64,000 nt of DNA from Chromohalobacter canadensis (GTDB taxonomy: Bacteria > Pseudomonadota > Gammaproteobacteria > Pseudomonadales > Halomonadaceae), in contig NZ_CP140151.1 in the NCBI RefSeq assembly GCF_034479555.1, forward strand, positions 1,426,001 through 1,490,000, read 5' to 3'. Positions 50,197-59,666 of this stretch are shown piece by piece. The translations under genes were made by a program, and so were the position numbers. The notes below the pieces were generated by a model that saw nothing but the letters and a program-made list of their open reading frames with translations, was not told the DNA's origin and did not search any database. Each line of letters opens with the position of its first letter. The stretch's first letter is position 1.

Positions 50197-50360
50197 TTAG
50201 ACACCTGCAGCAAGCATATACGTAGCATTCCGATCACAGCGCGATTACGCTCTGTTACCCTCATATAAGCAAAGTCGATTGAGCCCGACCACCCCATGGA
50301 TAAAACACCAGGGGAATTTTACGGCAGGTTGCGCAAGGGGAAGAGCATGAGGGGTACGTC
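50197..50360. promoter_or_regulatory. Divergent cas3/WYL-regulator promoter region
   Basis: 164 bases between the divergent cas3 and WYL genes; both promoters must lie here. Weak symmetry is present (GTAGCA at about 50224 and TGTTAC at about 50255; AGCG/CGCT around 50240-50252) that could bind a WYL dimer. No clear -10/-35 set is visible. Confidence 0.4.
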
Positions 50361-51227
50361 ATGAAGGAAACGTCGCCGCTCGCCTGGGATACCTGGGCGC
50401 GGTATCACGTGATCGAGCTGCTGGCGTTCTGGGAGGGACGTGTTACGGCTTCGGCGCTGCGCGAGGCGTTCCACCTGGGCAAAGACCGAGCGCAGCAGGT
50501 GCTACGCGCTTATCGCGAGGATGTCGCGGTGGATAACCTCATCTATGACACCTCCCGCAAGGCTTGGGTGCCGACACCGCAGTTCACCCCGCACTTCATT
50601 CGCGGCCATGTGGATGAATATCTGCACCTGCTCGGCACGCACGATGCGTTGAATCCACAGTTCGTGGGGCTTGGTCTGGGCGCGGCCAATACGGAATCGG
50701 TGCCGATGCCGATTCGGGATGTCTCGCCCGAGGTCGTGCGGGCCGTGGTCTCGGCGGCACGTGAACGGCAGCGGCTGGAGGTGGTGTACGCGAGCTTTTC
50801 CTCGCCAAGTGGCGAGGACAGAATCATCGCCCCGCATACGCTGGTCTATGCCGCGGGCCGCTGGCATGTCCGCGCGTATTGCGAGAAAAATGCAGCGTTT
50901 CGCGACTTCGTGTTATCGCGCTTTCGCGGCGTCCCCGAGGCCATCGGCGATGCCTTGCCCGCCGCGGCCCAAGAGAATGACGAAGACTGGGAGCGCCGCC
51001 TGACACTGGAGATCATCCCCGATCGACGCCTCAGCGATGCGGAACGCGAGCTCATCGCGCAGGATTACGCCATGGAGGAACACATGCTGGCGATCACCTG
51101 CCGACGTGCGCTCGCCCAATACGTGTTGCGCGAATACGGGATCAACCATCGCCACGTGGAAGGCGATCCGCGTGCCCAGCAAATCGAACTCGGCAATCGC
51201 GAAGCCCTACGCCAGTGGCTTTATTGA
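50361..51227 (+). CDS. WYL-domain transcriptional regulator (BrxR/CapW-like), divergent from cas3
   Basis: 288 residues. An N-terminal winged helix (about 8-75, LLAFWEGRVTASALREAFHL and a basic recognition helix RAQQVLRAYRED), a WYL domain (about 130-210, LEVVYASFSS, PHTLVYAAGRWHVRAYCEKN) and a C-terminal WCX-like extension (210-288, ending LGNREALRQWLY). This order is that of BrxR/CapW repressors that sit in front of defence operons and sense ligands or nucleic acids. The position, 164 bases from cas3 on the opposite strand, suggests it controls the I-C genes. A second copy of its 3' end is at 52339-52512. Confidence 0.85.
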   Translation: MKETSPLAWDTWARYHVIELLAFWEGRVTASALREAFHLGKDRAQQVLRAYREDVAVDNLIYDTSRKAWVPTPQFTPHFIRGHVDEYLHLLGTHDALNPQFVGLGLGAANTESVPMPIRDVSPEVVRAVVSAARERQRLEVVYASFSSPSGEDRIIAPHTLVYAAGRWHVRAYCEKNAAFRDFVLSRFRGVPEAIGDALPAAAQENDEDWERRLTLEIIPDRRLSDAERELIAQDYAMEEHMLAITCRRALAQYVLREYGINHRHVEGDPRAQQIELGNREALRQWLY

Positions 51228-51452
51228 GGCGAGCGACACCTGCGTTTGCGGGGCTTGGACGATGAAGCCTGGCGCTTTGAGATTCGCACAGTGATAACAC
51301 GCATATGGCCAAGTCACGCGAAAATGGTCTCGCACTGTACGGTTTATTTTGCGCTATCTTTGACATAGGATTCTATCTTCCTAGCGCTGCAACGTCGGCA
51401 AGATAACGTGCTGAACGTATAGCGTTGGAAAACATTATTCAGGAGTAAGGTC

Positions 51453-51650
51453 ATGAAACGTCGCGTAACGAGCAGCCGTACCCTGCGTGCAGCAGGCTCC
51501 GTGATGGATGTTTGGCCAGTCGAAAACTACGCCCAATACATGCCCAAGGGCAGTGATCAAGAACGTATTGCCCAACATTGGACAACTGTTGGCAGTCACC
51601 TCCGTTCAGCCTTGAGCCAATATGCCTTCAACCACGCCACCAAACGGTGA
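51453..51650 (+). CDS. Small hypothetical protein upstream of the DUF2335 gene
   Basis: 65 residues, basic N-terminus (MKRRVTSSRTLRAAG), no membrane span. CAGGAGTAAGG precedes the start. It overlaps the next gene by 29 bases in another frame, so translation is probably coupled. I do not recognise it. A TTGACA-like hexamer is at 51360-51365 upstream. Confidence 0.55.
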   Translation: MKRRVTSSRTLRAAGSVMDVWPVENYAQYMPKGSDQERIAQHWTTVGSHLRSALSQYAFNHATKR

Positions 51651-52191
51651 GCAGCCTTCTCAACGCGACCTCTCCCTTCAAGACGGGCAACAGGTCGACG
51701 AGGAAACTCAAAAGGAGCTCGTCGGCCTTATTGAGCAGTTGCATCATGGACAGCTTTCCGAGGAAGAGCAGGTACGGTTAGGCGACCTGATCGTCAGTGC
51801 CCCCACACCCGAGCCACAAAACCAATCTGTCGCCATGATGCGGCAAGTGAGCTATCAAGGCCCTCTCCCGCCTCCAGAGCAACTGAATGCCTATGATGAG
51901 GAAACACGTCGCCTCATCGTAAATATGGCCGTCGACGAGCAGCACCATACGCACGACATGCGTAGCAAGGGTTTAGAGGGTGCTATCAAGAAAGATGAAC
52001 GTGGACAACGATACGGGTTGACCGTTGCCATCGTCGGCCTCGTGGCAGCCACCGTGATCGCACCCTTCAGTTCTGTTGCTGCGGGCGTCATCGGAACGCT
52101 GGATCTCGTGGGCATGGTCGCGATATTCGTTGCTCCTCGCATTCTGGAAAAGCAACGCAAAGGTAGCCAGCCACCAGAAGACGACGCCTAA
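51622..52191 (+). CDS. DUF2335 membrane protein
   Basis: 189 residues with an acidic N-terminal half, then the DUF2335 pattern: SYQGPLPPPEQLNAYDEETR, VDEQHHTHDMRSKGLEG, and two C-terminal membrane helices (about 130-150 and 152-172, GLTVAIVGLVAATVIAPF and GTLDLVGMVAIFVAP). Proteins of this family often occur in phages and genomic islands; function unknown. With the preceding small gene it forms a two-gene unit between the WYL gene and the duplicated WYL end. Confidence 0.75.
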   Translation: MPSTTPPNGEQPSQRDLSLQDGQQVDEETQKELVGLIEQLHHGQLSEEEQVRLGDLIVSAPTPEPQNQSVAMMRQVSYQGPLPPPEQLNAYDEETRRLIVNMAVDEQHHTHDMRSKGLEGAIKKDERGQRYGLTVAIVGLVAATVIAPFSSVAAGVIGTLDLVGMVAIFVAPRILEKQRKGSQPPEDDA

Positions 52192-52230
52192 CGCACCCTA
52201 CCCTGAATCCCACCGACTATTTTGCGCTTA

Positions 52231-52320
52231 CGGTTCACCCCCGCGCCTGCGGGGAACGGATCCGCAAACCCTACCGGATCATGTTTCGAGACGGTTCATC
52301 CCTGCGCCTGCGGGGAACGG
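52231..52320 (+). CRISPR. Relic type I-E CRISPR array (2 repeats, 1 spacer)
   Basis: Two 29-nt repeats, 52231-52259 and 52292-52320, separated by exactly 32 nt. Both begin CGGTTCA and end GCCTGCGGGGAACGG, as type I-E repeats do (stem CCGC..GCGG, GGGGAAC). They differ at two positions. No I-E cas gene is in the window. Eighteen bases after the second repeat, the fragment of the WYL gene begins. Confidence 0.85.
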
Positions 52321-52338
52321 CTCATTGGAGGCATTGCC

Positions 52339-52512
52339 ATCGCGCAGGACTACGCCATGGAAGAGCACATGCTGGCGATCACCTGCCGCTGCGCGCTCGC
52401 CCAATACGTGTTGCGCGAATACGGCATCAATCATCGCCACGTGGAAGGCGATCCCCGTGCCCAGCAAATCGAACTCGGCAATCGCGAAGCCCTACGCCAG
52501 TGGCTTTATTGA
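52339..52512 (+). pseudogene. Second, partial copy of the WYL regulator 3' end
   Basis: 174 bases that align without gaps to 51054-51227, ending in the same TTATTGA stop. I count nine base differences (about 95% identity), of which all but one codon are synonymous (Arg to Cys is the exception). The upstream four fifths of the gene are absent. The synonymous pattern indicates that the copy came from a diverged functional gene and is not a plain recent duplication. Confidence 0.85.
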
Positions 52513-52578
52513 TTCGGGAGACTTCCTAGATTCGAGAGACTTCCTATAAGCGTGAGCAAGCAGTCCTTCACCTCCCGA

Positions 52579-52860
52579 TCACCCCGTCGCGTGCAGTGGT
52601 GTCACCTGGGCGCGAGGCAGCTGCGATGCTTGCCACAGTTCATACTTGAGCTGCATCTCCAGCCACATCTCTGCGCTGGTACCCAGGGCTTGCTCGAGGC
52701 GTAACGCCATATCCGCCGAGATGCCGGCGCTGCCATTGAGAATCCGAGATAGCGTAGCGCGCGTTACACCCAGTCGCTTGGCGGCCTCGGTAATAGAGAG
52801 ATCGCCAATGTACTCGCGCAAGACGGCGCCAGGGTGCGCAGGATTATGCATACGCTTCAT
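52579..52860 (-). CDS. higA: HigA-family antitoxin (XRE)
   Basis: 93 residues with the HigA start [15 protein letters not shown] and an XRE helix-turn-helix ([21 protein letters not shown]), then [19 protein letters not shown] as in plasmid-type HigA antitoxins. It neutralises the product of the preceding higB gene and represses the operon. The toxin-first order is usual for higBA. Confidence 0.9.
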   Translation of the reverse strand: MKRMHNPAHPGAVLREYIGDLSITEAAKRLGVTRATLSRILNGSAGISADMALRLEQALGTSAEMWLEMQLKYELWQASQLPRAQVTPLHATG

Positions 52861-52871
52861 GCGACGACCTC

Positions 52872-53150
52872 CTAGTGGTAATCCTGATAATCAACCAAAA
52901 TGGCGTCCTCACCCTCGAAAGTGAAGGTGAGGCGCCAGTTCCCGTTGACGATGATAGCCCAGTGCCCTTTCAGGCTTCGGGACAAGGGGTGCAGCCTCCA
53001 ACCCGGCGCATTCATGTCATCAGGGCCTGTCGCGCTATCCAGCGCAGTTAGCTGTATTTGCAGCTTGGTTGCGTGCTTTGCCTGAATGCCAGCAGTGGAG
53101 CCGGTTTCAAAGAACTTGCGCAGACCTTTGTGTCGGAAGCTCTTGATCAT
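52872..53150 (-). CDS. higB: HigB-type toxin (RelE superfamily ribonuclease)
   Basis: 92 residues: [16 protein letters not shown] start, [20 protein letters not shown] and the [32 protein letters not shown]-terminus pattern of HigB/RelE-fold toxins, which cut mRNA on the ribosome. Eleven bases separate it from higA. It forms a complete type II toxin-antitoxin module at the edge of the CRISPR island. Confidence 0.9.
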   Translation of the reverse strand: MIKSFRHKGLRKFFETGSTAGIQAKHATKLQIQLTALDSATGPDDMNAPGWRLHPLSRSLKGHWAIIVNGNWRLTFTFEGEDAILVDYQDYH

Positions 53151-53178
53151 TCGTATAGTGTATAGACTCGGTATACGA
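53151..53178 (-). promoter_or_regulatory. Operator/promoter of higBA
   Basis: Inverted repeat TCGTATA / TATACGA with a fourteen-base spacer directly before the higB start, containing TATA-like -10 sequences. Autorepression by HigA is the usual mode. Confidence 0.55.
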
Positions 53179-53253
53179 AAAACAAAGGATCGTACTCGGT
53201 AACCGCACGCCCAGACGATTCGCAGCCTTTGGTATTACTAGTCCCTCTCGCGC

Positions 53254-53288
53254 AAAAACCCCCGGCCGCATCGCGACCGGGGGCTCAA
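53254..53288 (-). terminator. Intrinsic terminator after the BCCT gene
   Basis: Minus strand: CCCCCGG ... CCGGGGG stem followed by TTTTT, about 50 bases after the stop of the transporter gene. Confidence 0.75.
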
Positions 53289-53333
53289 GCTTTTTAAGAG
53301 ACCGGTCGCGCATAACGGCCGACCGAGCCCACC

Positions 53334-55149
53334 TTATGAAGGTGGCTGTTCCGGGCTGTCGGGCATGTTGATGTTGCCCGGCTCGATCCGGTTGAGGTGC
53401 AGGAACTGCATGTGCAGTTCGTACTGGTCGAGGATGTCGCCGATCACCTGATCGCGGGTGTAGCCCATCAGGTCGTAACCCTGGCTACCCTCGAGCAGAT
53501 AAACCTCCAGCCGGTAGTAGCGCGAGTCGGCATGCGGGGCGTGCATCGCGAATCCAGGCGTCGAGAAGCCCTGACTCCAGATCTGGTAGGTGAAGTTCTG
53601 CTCGTCCTCGAAGTCGACGTTGAGCGACATGTAGTCGTCGCCATTCTGCACGCCTTCATTAATTTCGACGAATACGCCTTGCTCCTGCAACGAATCGCGT
53701 ACGGCTTCCATGGCCGGCTTACAGGTTTCGTCCATGAAGCGCCGCGCCTGCTTCTTGCCAGGAAAGCTCATGGCGCGCCGGAGACGCTGCTGCCAGTTGC
53801 GGGTATCGCGTTCTCCACCGCCACCGGTACGCCCGGAAAGTTGGCCGGCCAGGCTCAGACGCCGGCTGTCTTCCTTGAAGGCCTCGAGCTTCAGTGCTTT
53901 GAGCAGTCCTGCCATCATGAAGAACAGCACGACCGAGAACGGCAAGCCGGTGATCACCACCGCACTCTGCAGCGTCGTTAGTCCCCCAGCGAGTATCAGC
54001 GACAGGGTCAGCACACCGATCACCGCCGACCACAGAATGCGCATCCAAATCGGCGCGTCGCTGTTGACGTTCTTGAGCTTCGAGGTGAAGTTCGAGAGTA
54101 CCAGCGCCCCGGAGTCCCCGGAGGTAATAAAGAACACGATCGCCAGAATACTCACCGCCGCAGTAGTCAGGATTGGCAGCGGATACGATTCGAGGAACAA
54201 GTAGATCCCCGCAGGCGGATTGTTCATCACTTGCTCGCCGAACTCGCTGGCGCCGTTCATCGCCATGTCGATGGCACTGTTACCCAGCAACGACATCCAC
54301 AGGAACATGAAGATGATCGGCAGCGTCATGGTACCGAGCACGAAGGTGCGGATGGTACGGCCACGCGAGATACGCGCCAGGAACAGCCCGACGAACGGAC
54401 CCCAGGCAATCCACCAAGCCCAGAAGAACAGCGTCCAGCCGTTCAGCCAGCCGGTCGGCCGGTCGAAGGCATAGGTATTGAACGACAGGCTGACGAAGTT
54501 GGTCAGGTAGTCGCCGATGTTCATCACCAGCGCATTGAGCAGGAAGATCGTCTTGCCGGCGAACAGCACGAACAGCAGCAGCAATACCGCGAGCAGGATG
54601 TTGAACTCGGAAAGGCGGCGGATGCCACGCTCCACCCCGGTCACCGCGGAGATGGTCGCGAACAGCACGATGCCCAGTACCAGCACCACCTGGGTCCAGG
54701 TGCCTTTTGGGATGCCGAACATATAGTCCAGCCCGAAGTTGAGCTGGATGACCCCGATCCCAAGGCTAGCGGCAATGCCGAAGACCGTGCCCATCACGGC
54801 GGCGGTATCGACCACGTGGCCGATCATGCCGTAGATCCTGTTACCGAAGATCGGGTAGAGCGCGCTGCGGATGGTCAGCGGCAGGTTGTGCCGGTAGCTG
54901 AAGAAGGCCAGCGCCATGCCCACCAGGGTATAGATTCCCCAGCCGGAAAGCCCCCAGTGCAGGAAGGTCAACTCCATGGCGTGACGCGCCGCGGCGACCT
55001 GATCCTCGGGCGCGTTAGGCGCGTTGTAGAACTGCGTCAGCGGCTCGGCCAGCGCGAAGAAGATCACCCCGATGCCGATCCCCGCAGAGAACAGCATCGC
55101 CGACCACGAGAAGATATTGAAGTCGGGTCGTGAGTGTTCAGGCCCTAGG
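53334..55149 (-). pseudogene. BCCT choline/betaine transporter, C-terminal part (split by IS)
   Basis: After the IS this part resumes in frame with PEHSRPDFNIFSWSAMLFSA and carries the remaining membrane spans, the BCCT Trp-rich signature WTLFFWAWWIAWGPFVGLFLARISRGRTIR region, and a long cytoplasmic tail (about 150 residues, with FVEINEGVQNGDDYMSLNVD) as in BetT-type choline transporters. An internal ATG at 55097 gives a 587-residue frame, but it lacks the first spans. It imported choline, betaine or a related osmoprotectant before disruption. Confidence 0.85.
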
Positions 55150-56134
55150 TGTCGGGTCCCGTGTGATTGACTACCCGCTTGGTAAATAACTCAGGACGCT
55201 TGGTCTGCCATTCCTTCATCATCGCAATCGGTGATTGATGGTGCAGCGCCTTCTGCGGGATGTGGTGATTGTACAGCCAGGTGTAGCGTTTGAGCGTCTG
55301 CTCCAGGTCCTCGCCTGAGGTATAGCGCCGAGTCGCCAGCACATCGCTGATACGGCCGTTGAAGCGCTCCACCATGCCGTTTGTCTGCGGTCTTCCCGGC
55401 TTGATCAGACGGTGCTCGATACCAAGGGCCTGGCACTCTTGGTCAAACGGGTGATTCCCGCTGGGCTTGCGCTCCCCCGCCCGCGTGAAGCGATCGGTGA
55501 ATGACTTGCCGTTGTCGGTCAGTACCGTCTGGACCTGGAAGGGAGCCTTCTCCTCCACCCGCTTCATGAACGCCCGCGCATCCTTCGCGGACTGGCTGCG
55601 TCTCACCTCCAGATGGACCCAGCGCGTGGCGCGATCGATGGCGACGTACAGGTAGCGTTTTTGCTCCTCATCGGGCATCCGGGGCAGGTGCTTGATGTCG
55701 ATGTGCACGTAGCCCGGCTCATAATCTTTGAAGGGCTTGTGCCGGGGTTTCTCATCGTCGCCCGCGTCCCGTCTAGACAGCTCTGCCAGTGTCGGCACCT
55801 CGCGCCGCTTGAGCATGCGATGCAGACCAGAACGCGACAAGCCAGGATTGAGGAACTCACGCGCCACGACGAGCAGATCATCCAGGCCGAGGCGCAGGAA
55901 TTCGCGCGCCGCGATCAGCACCTCTTCCTGTTCGGAAGTGAGCGTGGCCAGCAGGTTGTGACGCGTGTGCGGTCGGTCCTGGACATCGTCACGGTACCGC
56001 CAGCGCCGGATGGTCGAGACGGCGACGCCGTACTGGCGTGCTAGCTCGCTGTCGCTGATGCTGGAAGGCGCTGCCTGGATCTCGGCCCGGATCTTCGGAG
56101 TGGTGGTCGCCTGTTTATGTAGCTTGATGTCCAT
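55145..56134 (-). CDS. IS481-family transposase
   Basis: 329 residues. An N-terminal helix-turn-helix (about 28-48, SELARQYGVAVSTIRRWRYR), then the integrase core with Asp146 (HIDIKHLP), Asp207 (VLTDNGKSF) and Glu256 (NGMVERFNG), the DDE triad of IS481/IS3-like transposases. The frame is intact. The TAG stop (55147-55145) lies in the CCTAGG target duplication, outside the element proper, so insertion at CTAG supplies the stop codon. Confidence 0.95.
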   Translation of the reverse strand: MDIKLHKQATTTPKIRAEIQAAPSSISDSELARQYGVAVSTIRRWRYRDDVQDRPHTRHNLLATLTSEQEEVLIAAREFLRLGLDDLLVVAREFLNPGLSRSGLHRMLKRREVPTLAELSRRDAGDDEKPRHKPFKDYEPGYVHIDIKHLPRMPDEEQKRYLYVAIDRATRWVHLEVRRSQSAKDARAFMKRVEEKAPFQVQTVLTDNGKSFTDRFTRAGERKPSGNHPFDQECQALGIEHRLIKPGRPQTNGMVERFNGRISDVLATRRYTSGEDLEQTLKRYTWLYNHHIPQKALHHQSPIAMMKEWQTKRPELFTKRVVNHTGPDT

Positions 56135-56225
56135 ATCCTTGCTCCCGGATGAACTGGTGAAGAAGCTCCTTGGCGGCCAGCAAAGGATAACTTCTATAGC
56201 TCATCTGATCATCCGGGACCCTACA
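55150..56225 (-). mobile_element. IS481-family insertion sequence in the BCCT gene
   Basis: 1076 bp with inverted ends: left TGTCGGGTCCCGTGTGAT, right (inverted) TGTAGGGTCCCGGATGAT. Both sides are flanked by CCTAGG (55144-55149 and 56226-56231), a 6-bp target duplication. CTAG-centred targets are the known preference of IS481 itself. Removing the IS and one CCTAGG restores the reading frame of the transporter across the junction. Confidence 0.95.
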
Positions 56226-56479
56226 CCTAGGCGAATATTGCCGTAGCGCGAGAACCCTAGGTAGATCACGAAGACCAGGTAGATCACCACGGTCAGAAAG
56301 TAGTACCAACCGAAGGTATTGGAGATCCAGCCGAGGATGGCATTGATGACCGTATTGGCCTGGTCGGTGGCTATCATGGCCCACAGCGAGAAGGCGACGA
56401 TACCGACCACCGAGCTGTAGAACACCGGCCCATTGAGGCGATCGCGTGACGGCGCCTCATTATTGGATTGTGTCGTCAT
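56226..56479 (-). pseudogene. BCCT transporter, N-terminal part
   Basis: The first 84 or so residues of the transporter: hydrophilic N-terminus (TTQSNNEAPSRDRLNGPVFY), two membrane spans (about 20-40 and 50-75) and RYGNIRLG at the break, where the IS481 element begins. The joined sequence RYGNIRLG-PEHSRPDFN is the usual BCCT loop before span 3. The strain must rely on other osmoprotectant carriers, for instance those served by the binding protein at 59667. Confidence 0.9.
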
Positions 56480-56782
56480 AAGAGTTCCTGATCTGGTTCA
56501 GGCAAGGTTTGCGTTCACGGCAGCAGACGCACGACTCGGCACGCCGCTTCTACTAGCTTAGAAGCAATACGGAAAAGTGCCGTTTATTGAACAGGCGTAT
56601 AAAGAAAACAATTCTTTATGCCTCAGTCAAGCCTTGTGCCGCGTATCGGCCATCGCGCATAGAAAAACTCATGCCCCATCGCCCACGGGCGAAGCAAGTG
56701 CATACTTCCCCCTCCTCTACCGAAAACGCTATCCTATTACGCTTTTTTCACAGGTAGCGGTAAAGCGCTTGGCAAGCGTTTT

Positions 56783-56795
56783 GTTATGTTATAAC
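56783..56795. promoter_or_regulatory. Zur-like operator of the zinc transporter operon
   Basis: Perfect palindrome GTTAT-GTT-ATAAC, 25 bases before the first small gene of the metal ABC transporter operon. It matches the core of gammaproteobacterial Zur boxes. Repression by zinc-loaded Zur is inferred. Confidence 0.6.
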
Positions 56796-56820
56796 CTCCC
56801 CGTCATTCAAAGGAGTTGTT

Positions 56821-56961
56821 ATGCCACATCGTCACCGCCCGGATGGGCCTTGTCACTTTTCACTGATGTCGATGGGCGCCGGGCGCCGCGTGCTTTTGGC
56901 ACTGCTGCCGCTGGGCCTGTTGTGGTTGGCCGTGGCGTGGGCCATGGGAGCCTTTGCATGA
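56821..56961 (+). CDS. 46-residue membrane protein at the head of the metal ABC operon
   Basis: ATG at 56821 with AAAGGAGTTGTT upstream, ending ATGA where the ATPase gene begins (four-base overlap). His/Cys-containing N-terminus (MPHRHRPDGPCHFS) followed by one hydrophobic helix (VLLALLPLGLLWLAVAWAMG). The good ribosome-binding site and coupling indicate a real gene. Function unknown; a link with the zinc transporter is inferred from position. Confidence 0.65.
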   Translation: MPHRHRPDGPCHFSLMSMGAGRRVLLALLPLGLLWLAVAWAMGAFA

Positions 56962-57707
56962 GCCGCTTGACGCTCGAGGATCTAACACTCGCCCAAGGCG
57001 GGCGCACGGTGCTGGAGAACGTCAGCGGGACGTTCGAGGATGGCGCGATCACCGCGCTGGTCGGTGCCAATGGGGCCGGCAAGAGCACCTTGATCCAGGC
57101 GATCATGGGGTTACTGTCGCCGCTTTCCGGCCATGTGCATTGCTCCATGCCCAAGGAGCGCCGCGCCTGGCTGCCGCAACAGCTAGCGCTGGATCTCACC
57201 TTCCCGATGAGCGTCGAGGAGTTGATGCTGACCGGGCGCTGGCCCACTCACGGCACCTTCAAACGCTACGGCCCGGACGACTACCGACACATGCATGGGG
57301 TCATGCAGCGCCTGGGGCTGAGCGGCCTGGCGCACCGACCGCTCGGCGAGCTTTCCGGTGGCCAGCGTCAGCGGGCGCTACTCGGTCGCACACTGATGCA
57401 GGAGGCGGAACTGCTGCTGCTCGATGAGCCCTTCGCCAATGTCGATACGCACACCGTGGAGATTCTCTGCGACAGCCTGCGCGACGTCGCCAATGCCGGC
57501 GCCACGGTCATCGTCGTCTTGCATGACATGGAGCAGCTGGCACGCCTGGCGGATTGCGTACTGCTGCTGGCGGGTGGCCACGGCCAGTGGGTCGAGCCGG
57601 CCACACTGCTCGAGCGGCATCATGCGCCAGCGCGCCGCCACGCGCATACCCAGGCGCCTTTTATTTCCCTGAACCTGCCGGACGTGCCGCCATGCTCGAC
57701 CTATTGA
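56958..57707 (+). CDS. Zinc/manganese-type ABC transporter ATPase (ZnuC/AztA-like)
   Basis: 249 residues from the ATG at 56958 (GGGAG upstream); the very long frame from 56577 is spurious. Walker A VGANGAGKSTLIQ, signature LSGGQRQRALLGRTL, Walker B LLLLDEPFANVD and the switch His in VVLHDMEQL. It drives metal import with the permease encoded next, which overlaps by 16 bases. Zinc is favoured because of the His-rich binding protein and the Zur-like site; manganese is the alternative. Confidence 0.85.
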   Translation: MSRLTLEDLTLAQGGRTVLENVSGTFEDGAITALVGANGAGKSTLIQAIMGLLSPLSGHVHCSMPKERRAWLPQQLALDLTFPMSVEELMLTGRWPTHGTFKRYGPDDYRHMHGVMQRLGLSGLAHRPLGELSGGQRQRALLGRTLMQEAELLLLDEPFANVDTHTVEILCDSLRDVANAGATVIVVLHDMEQLARLADCVLLLAGGHGQWVEPATLLERHHAPARRHAHTQAPFISLNLPDVPPCSTY

Positions 57708-58606
57708 CCACGCTGGATGCGTGGCTCATCGCCCCGCTGACCGATTACGCCTTCATGCGCCGCGCGCTGGTCGGCGGCCTGGCGCTGTCGTTGGCAGCAC
57801 CTCCCTTGGGCGTGTTCCTGATGCTGCGCGGCATGAGCCTGGTCGGCGATGCCATGGCCCATGCGGTACTGCCGGGCGTGGCACTGGGCTTCGTGCTGGC
57901 GGGGTTCTCGCTACCGGCGATGAGTCTCGGCGGCCTGGTGGCCGGCCTGTTGGTGGCCGGGCTGGCGGGCAGCGTGTCGCGTATGACCGGCCATCGCGAA
58001 GACTCGGCAATGGCTAGCTTCTATCTGATTTCTCTGGCGCTGGGGGTCATGCTGGTCTCGCTACGCGGGAGCAGTGTCGATCTCACCCATGTGCTGTTCG
58101 GCTCCATCCTCGCCATCGACGACACCGCGCTATGGCTGATCGCCTCGGTGGCCAGCGCTACGCTGCTGGTCATGGCACTGATCTTCCGCGTGCTGGTGGT
58201 CGAATGCCTCGATCCGCTTTTCCTGCGCGGCCAGGGGATTCGCGGCGGCCTGGTGCATGGCGTTTTTCTAGGGCTGATGGTGCTCAACCTCACCGCCGGT
58301 TTTCAGACGCTGGGCACGTTGATGGCGGTGGGCCTGATGATGCTGCCCGCCACCACTGCACGCTTCTGGTCGCAGCGGCTGGAGGGCTTGATCGGCTTGT
58401 CCATCCTCATCGCCATGGTCTCGAGCACCGGCGGCCTGCTGGTCTCGTATCATCTGGGCCTGCCCTCCGGCCCGTGCATCATCCTGGTCGCCGGCCTTGC
58501 CTATCTCGCCTCGGCGCTGTGTGGTCGTCACGGCAGTCTGCTGGCACGCGTACGGCGTCGCGCCACGCCGTTGGAAACAGACGAGAAAACTTGCACGCCA
58601 TCATGA
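57692..58606 (+). CDS. Metal ABC transporter permease (ZnuB/AztB-like)
   Basis: 304 residues from the ATG at 57692. About eight membrane spans, with the family motifs GVFLMLRGMSLVGDAMAHAVLPGVALG and LMAVGLMMLPATTARFWSQR. It forms the inner-membrane channel of the zinc-type importer. It overlaps the ATPase gene, and the next gene, for the binding protein, follows after 37 bases. Confidence 0.85.
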   Translation: MLDLLTTLDAWLIAPLTDYAFMRRALVGGLALSLAAPPLGVFLMLRGMSLVGDAMAHAVLPGVALGFVLAGFSLPAMSLGGLVAGLLVAGLAGSVSRMTGHREDSAMASFYLISLALGVMLVSLRGSSVDLTHVLFGSILAIDDTALWLIASVASATLLVMALIFRVLVVECLDPLFLRGQGIRGGLVHGVFLGLMVLNLTAGFQTLGTLMAVGLMMLPATTARFWSQRLEGLIGLSILIAMVSSTGGLLVSYHLGLPSGPCIILVAGLAYLASALCGRHGSLLARVRRRATPLETDEKTCTPS

Positions 58607-58643
58607 GCCTGACCGGCCTTATCACCGACAAGAGGGAAACTGC

Positions 58644-59597
<954 letters not shown>

Positions 59598-59614
59598 GCC
59601 CCTCCGGAAACGAC

Positions 59615-59643
59615 AAAGGGCGGTGCCAAGGCACCGCCCTTTT
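59615..59643. terminator. Bidirectional terminator between the zinc and betaine genes
   Basis: AAAGGGCGGTGCC-AAG-GCACCGCCCTTTT: a 12-base stem with A-run and T-run on the two sides, between convergent genes. Confidence 0.85.
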
Positions 59644-59666
59644 GCGTATCGCTTACCAGTGTGGCC

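Noticed and set aside
52231..52320. A working type I-E array
   Set aside because: Only two non-identical repeats, no leader or I-E cas genes in the window, and a gene fragment follows at once.
56577..56957. Long N-terminal extension of the metal ABC ATPase
   Set aside because: The ABC domain starts at 56958 with its own ribosome-binding site; the upstream region holds the Zur-like box and the separate 46-residue frame.
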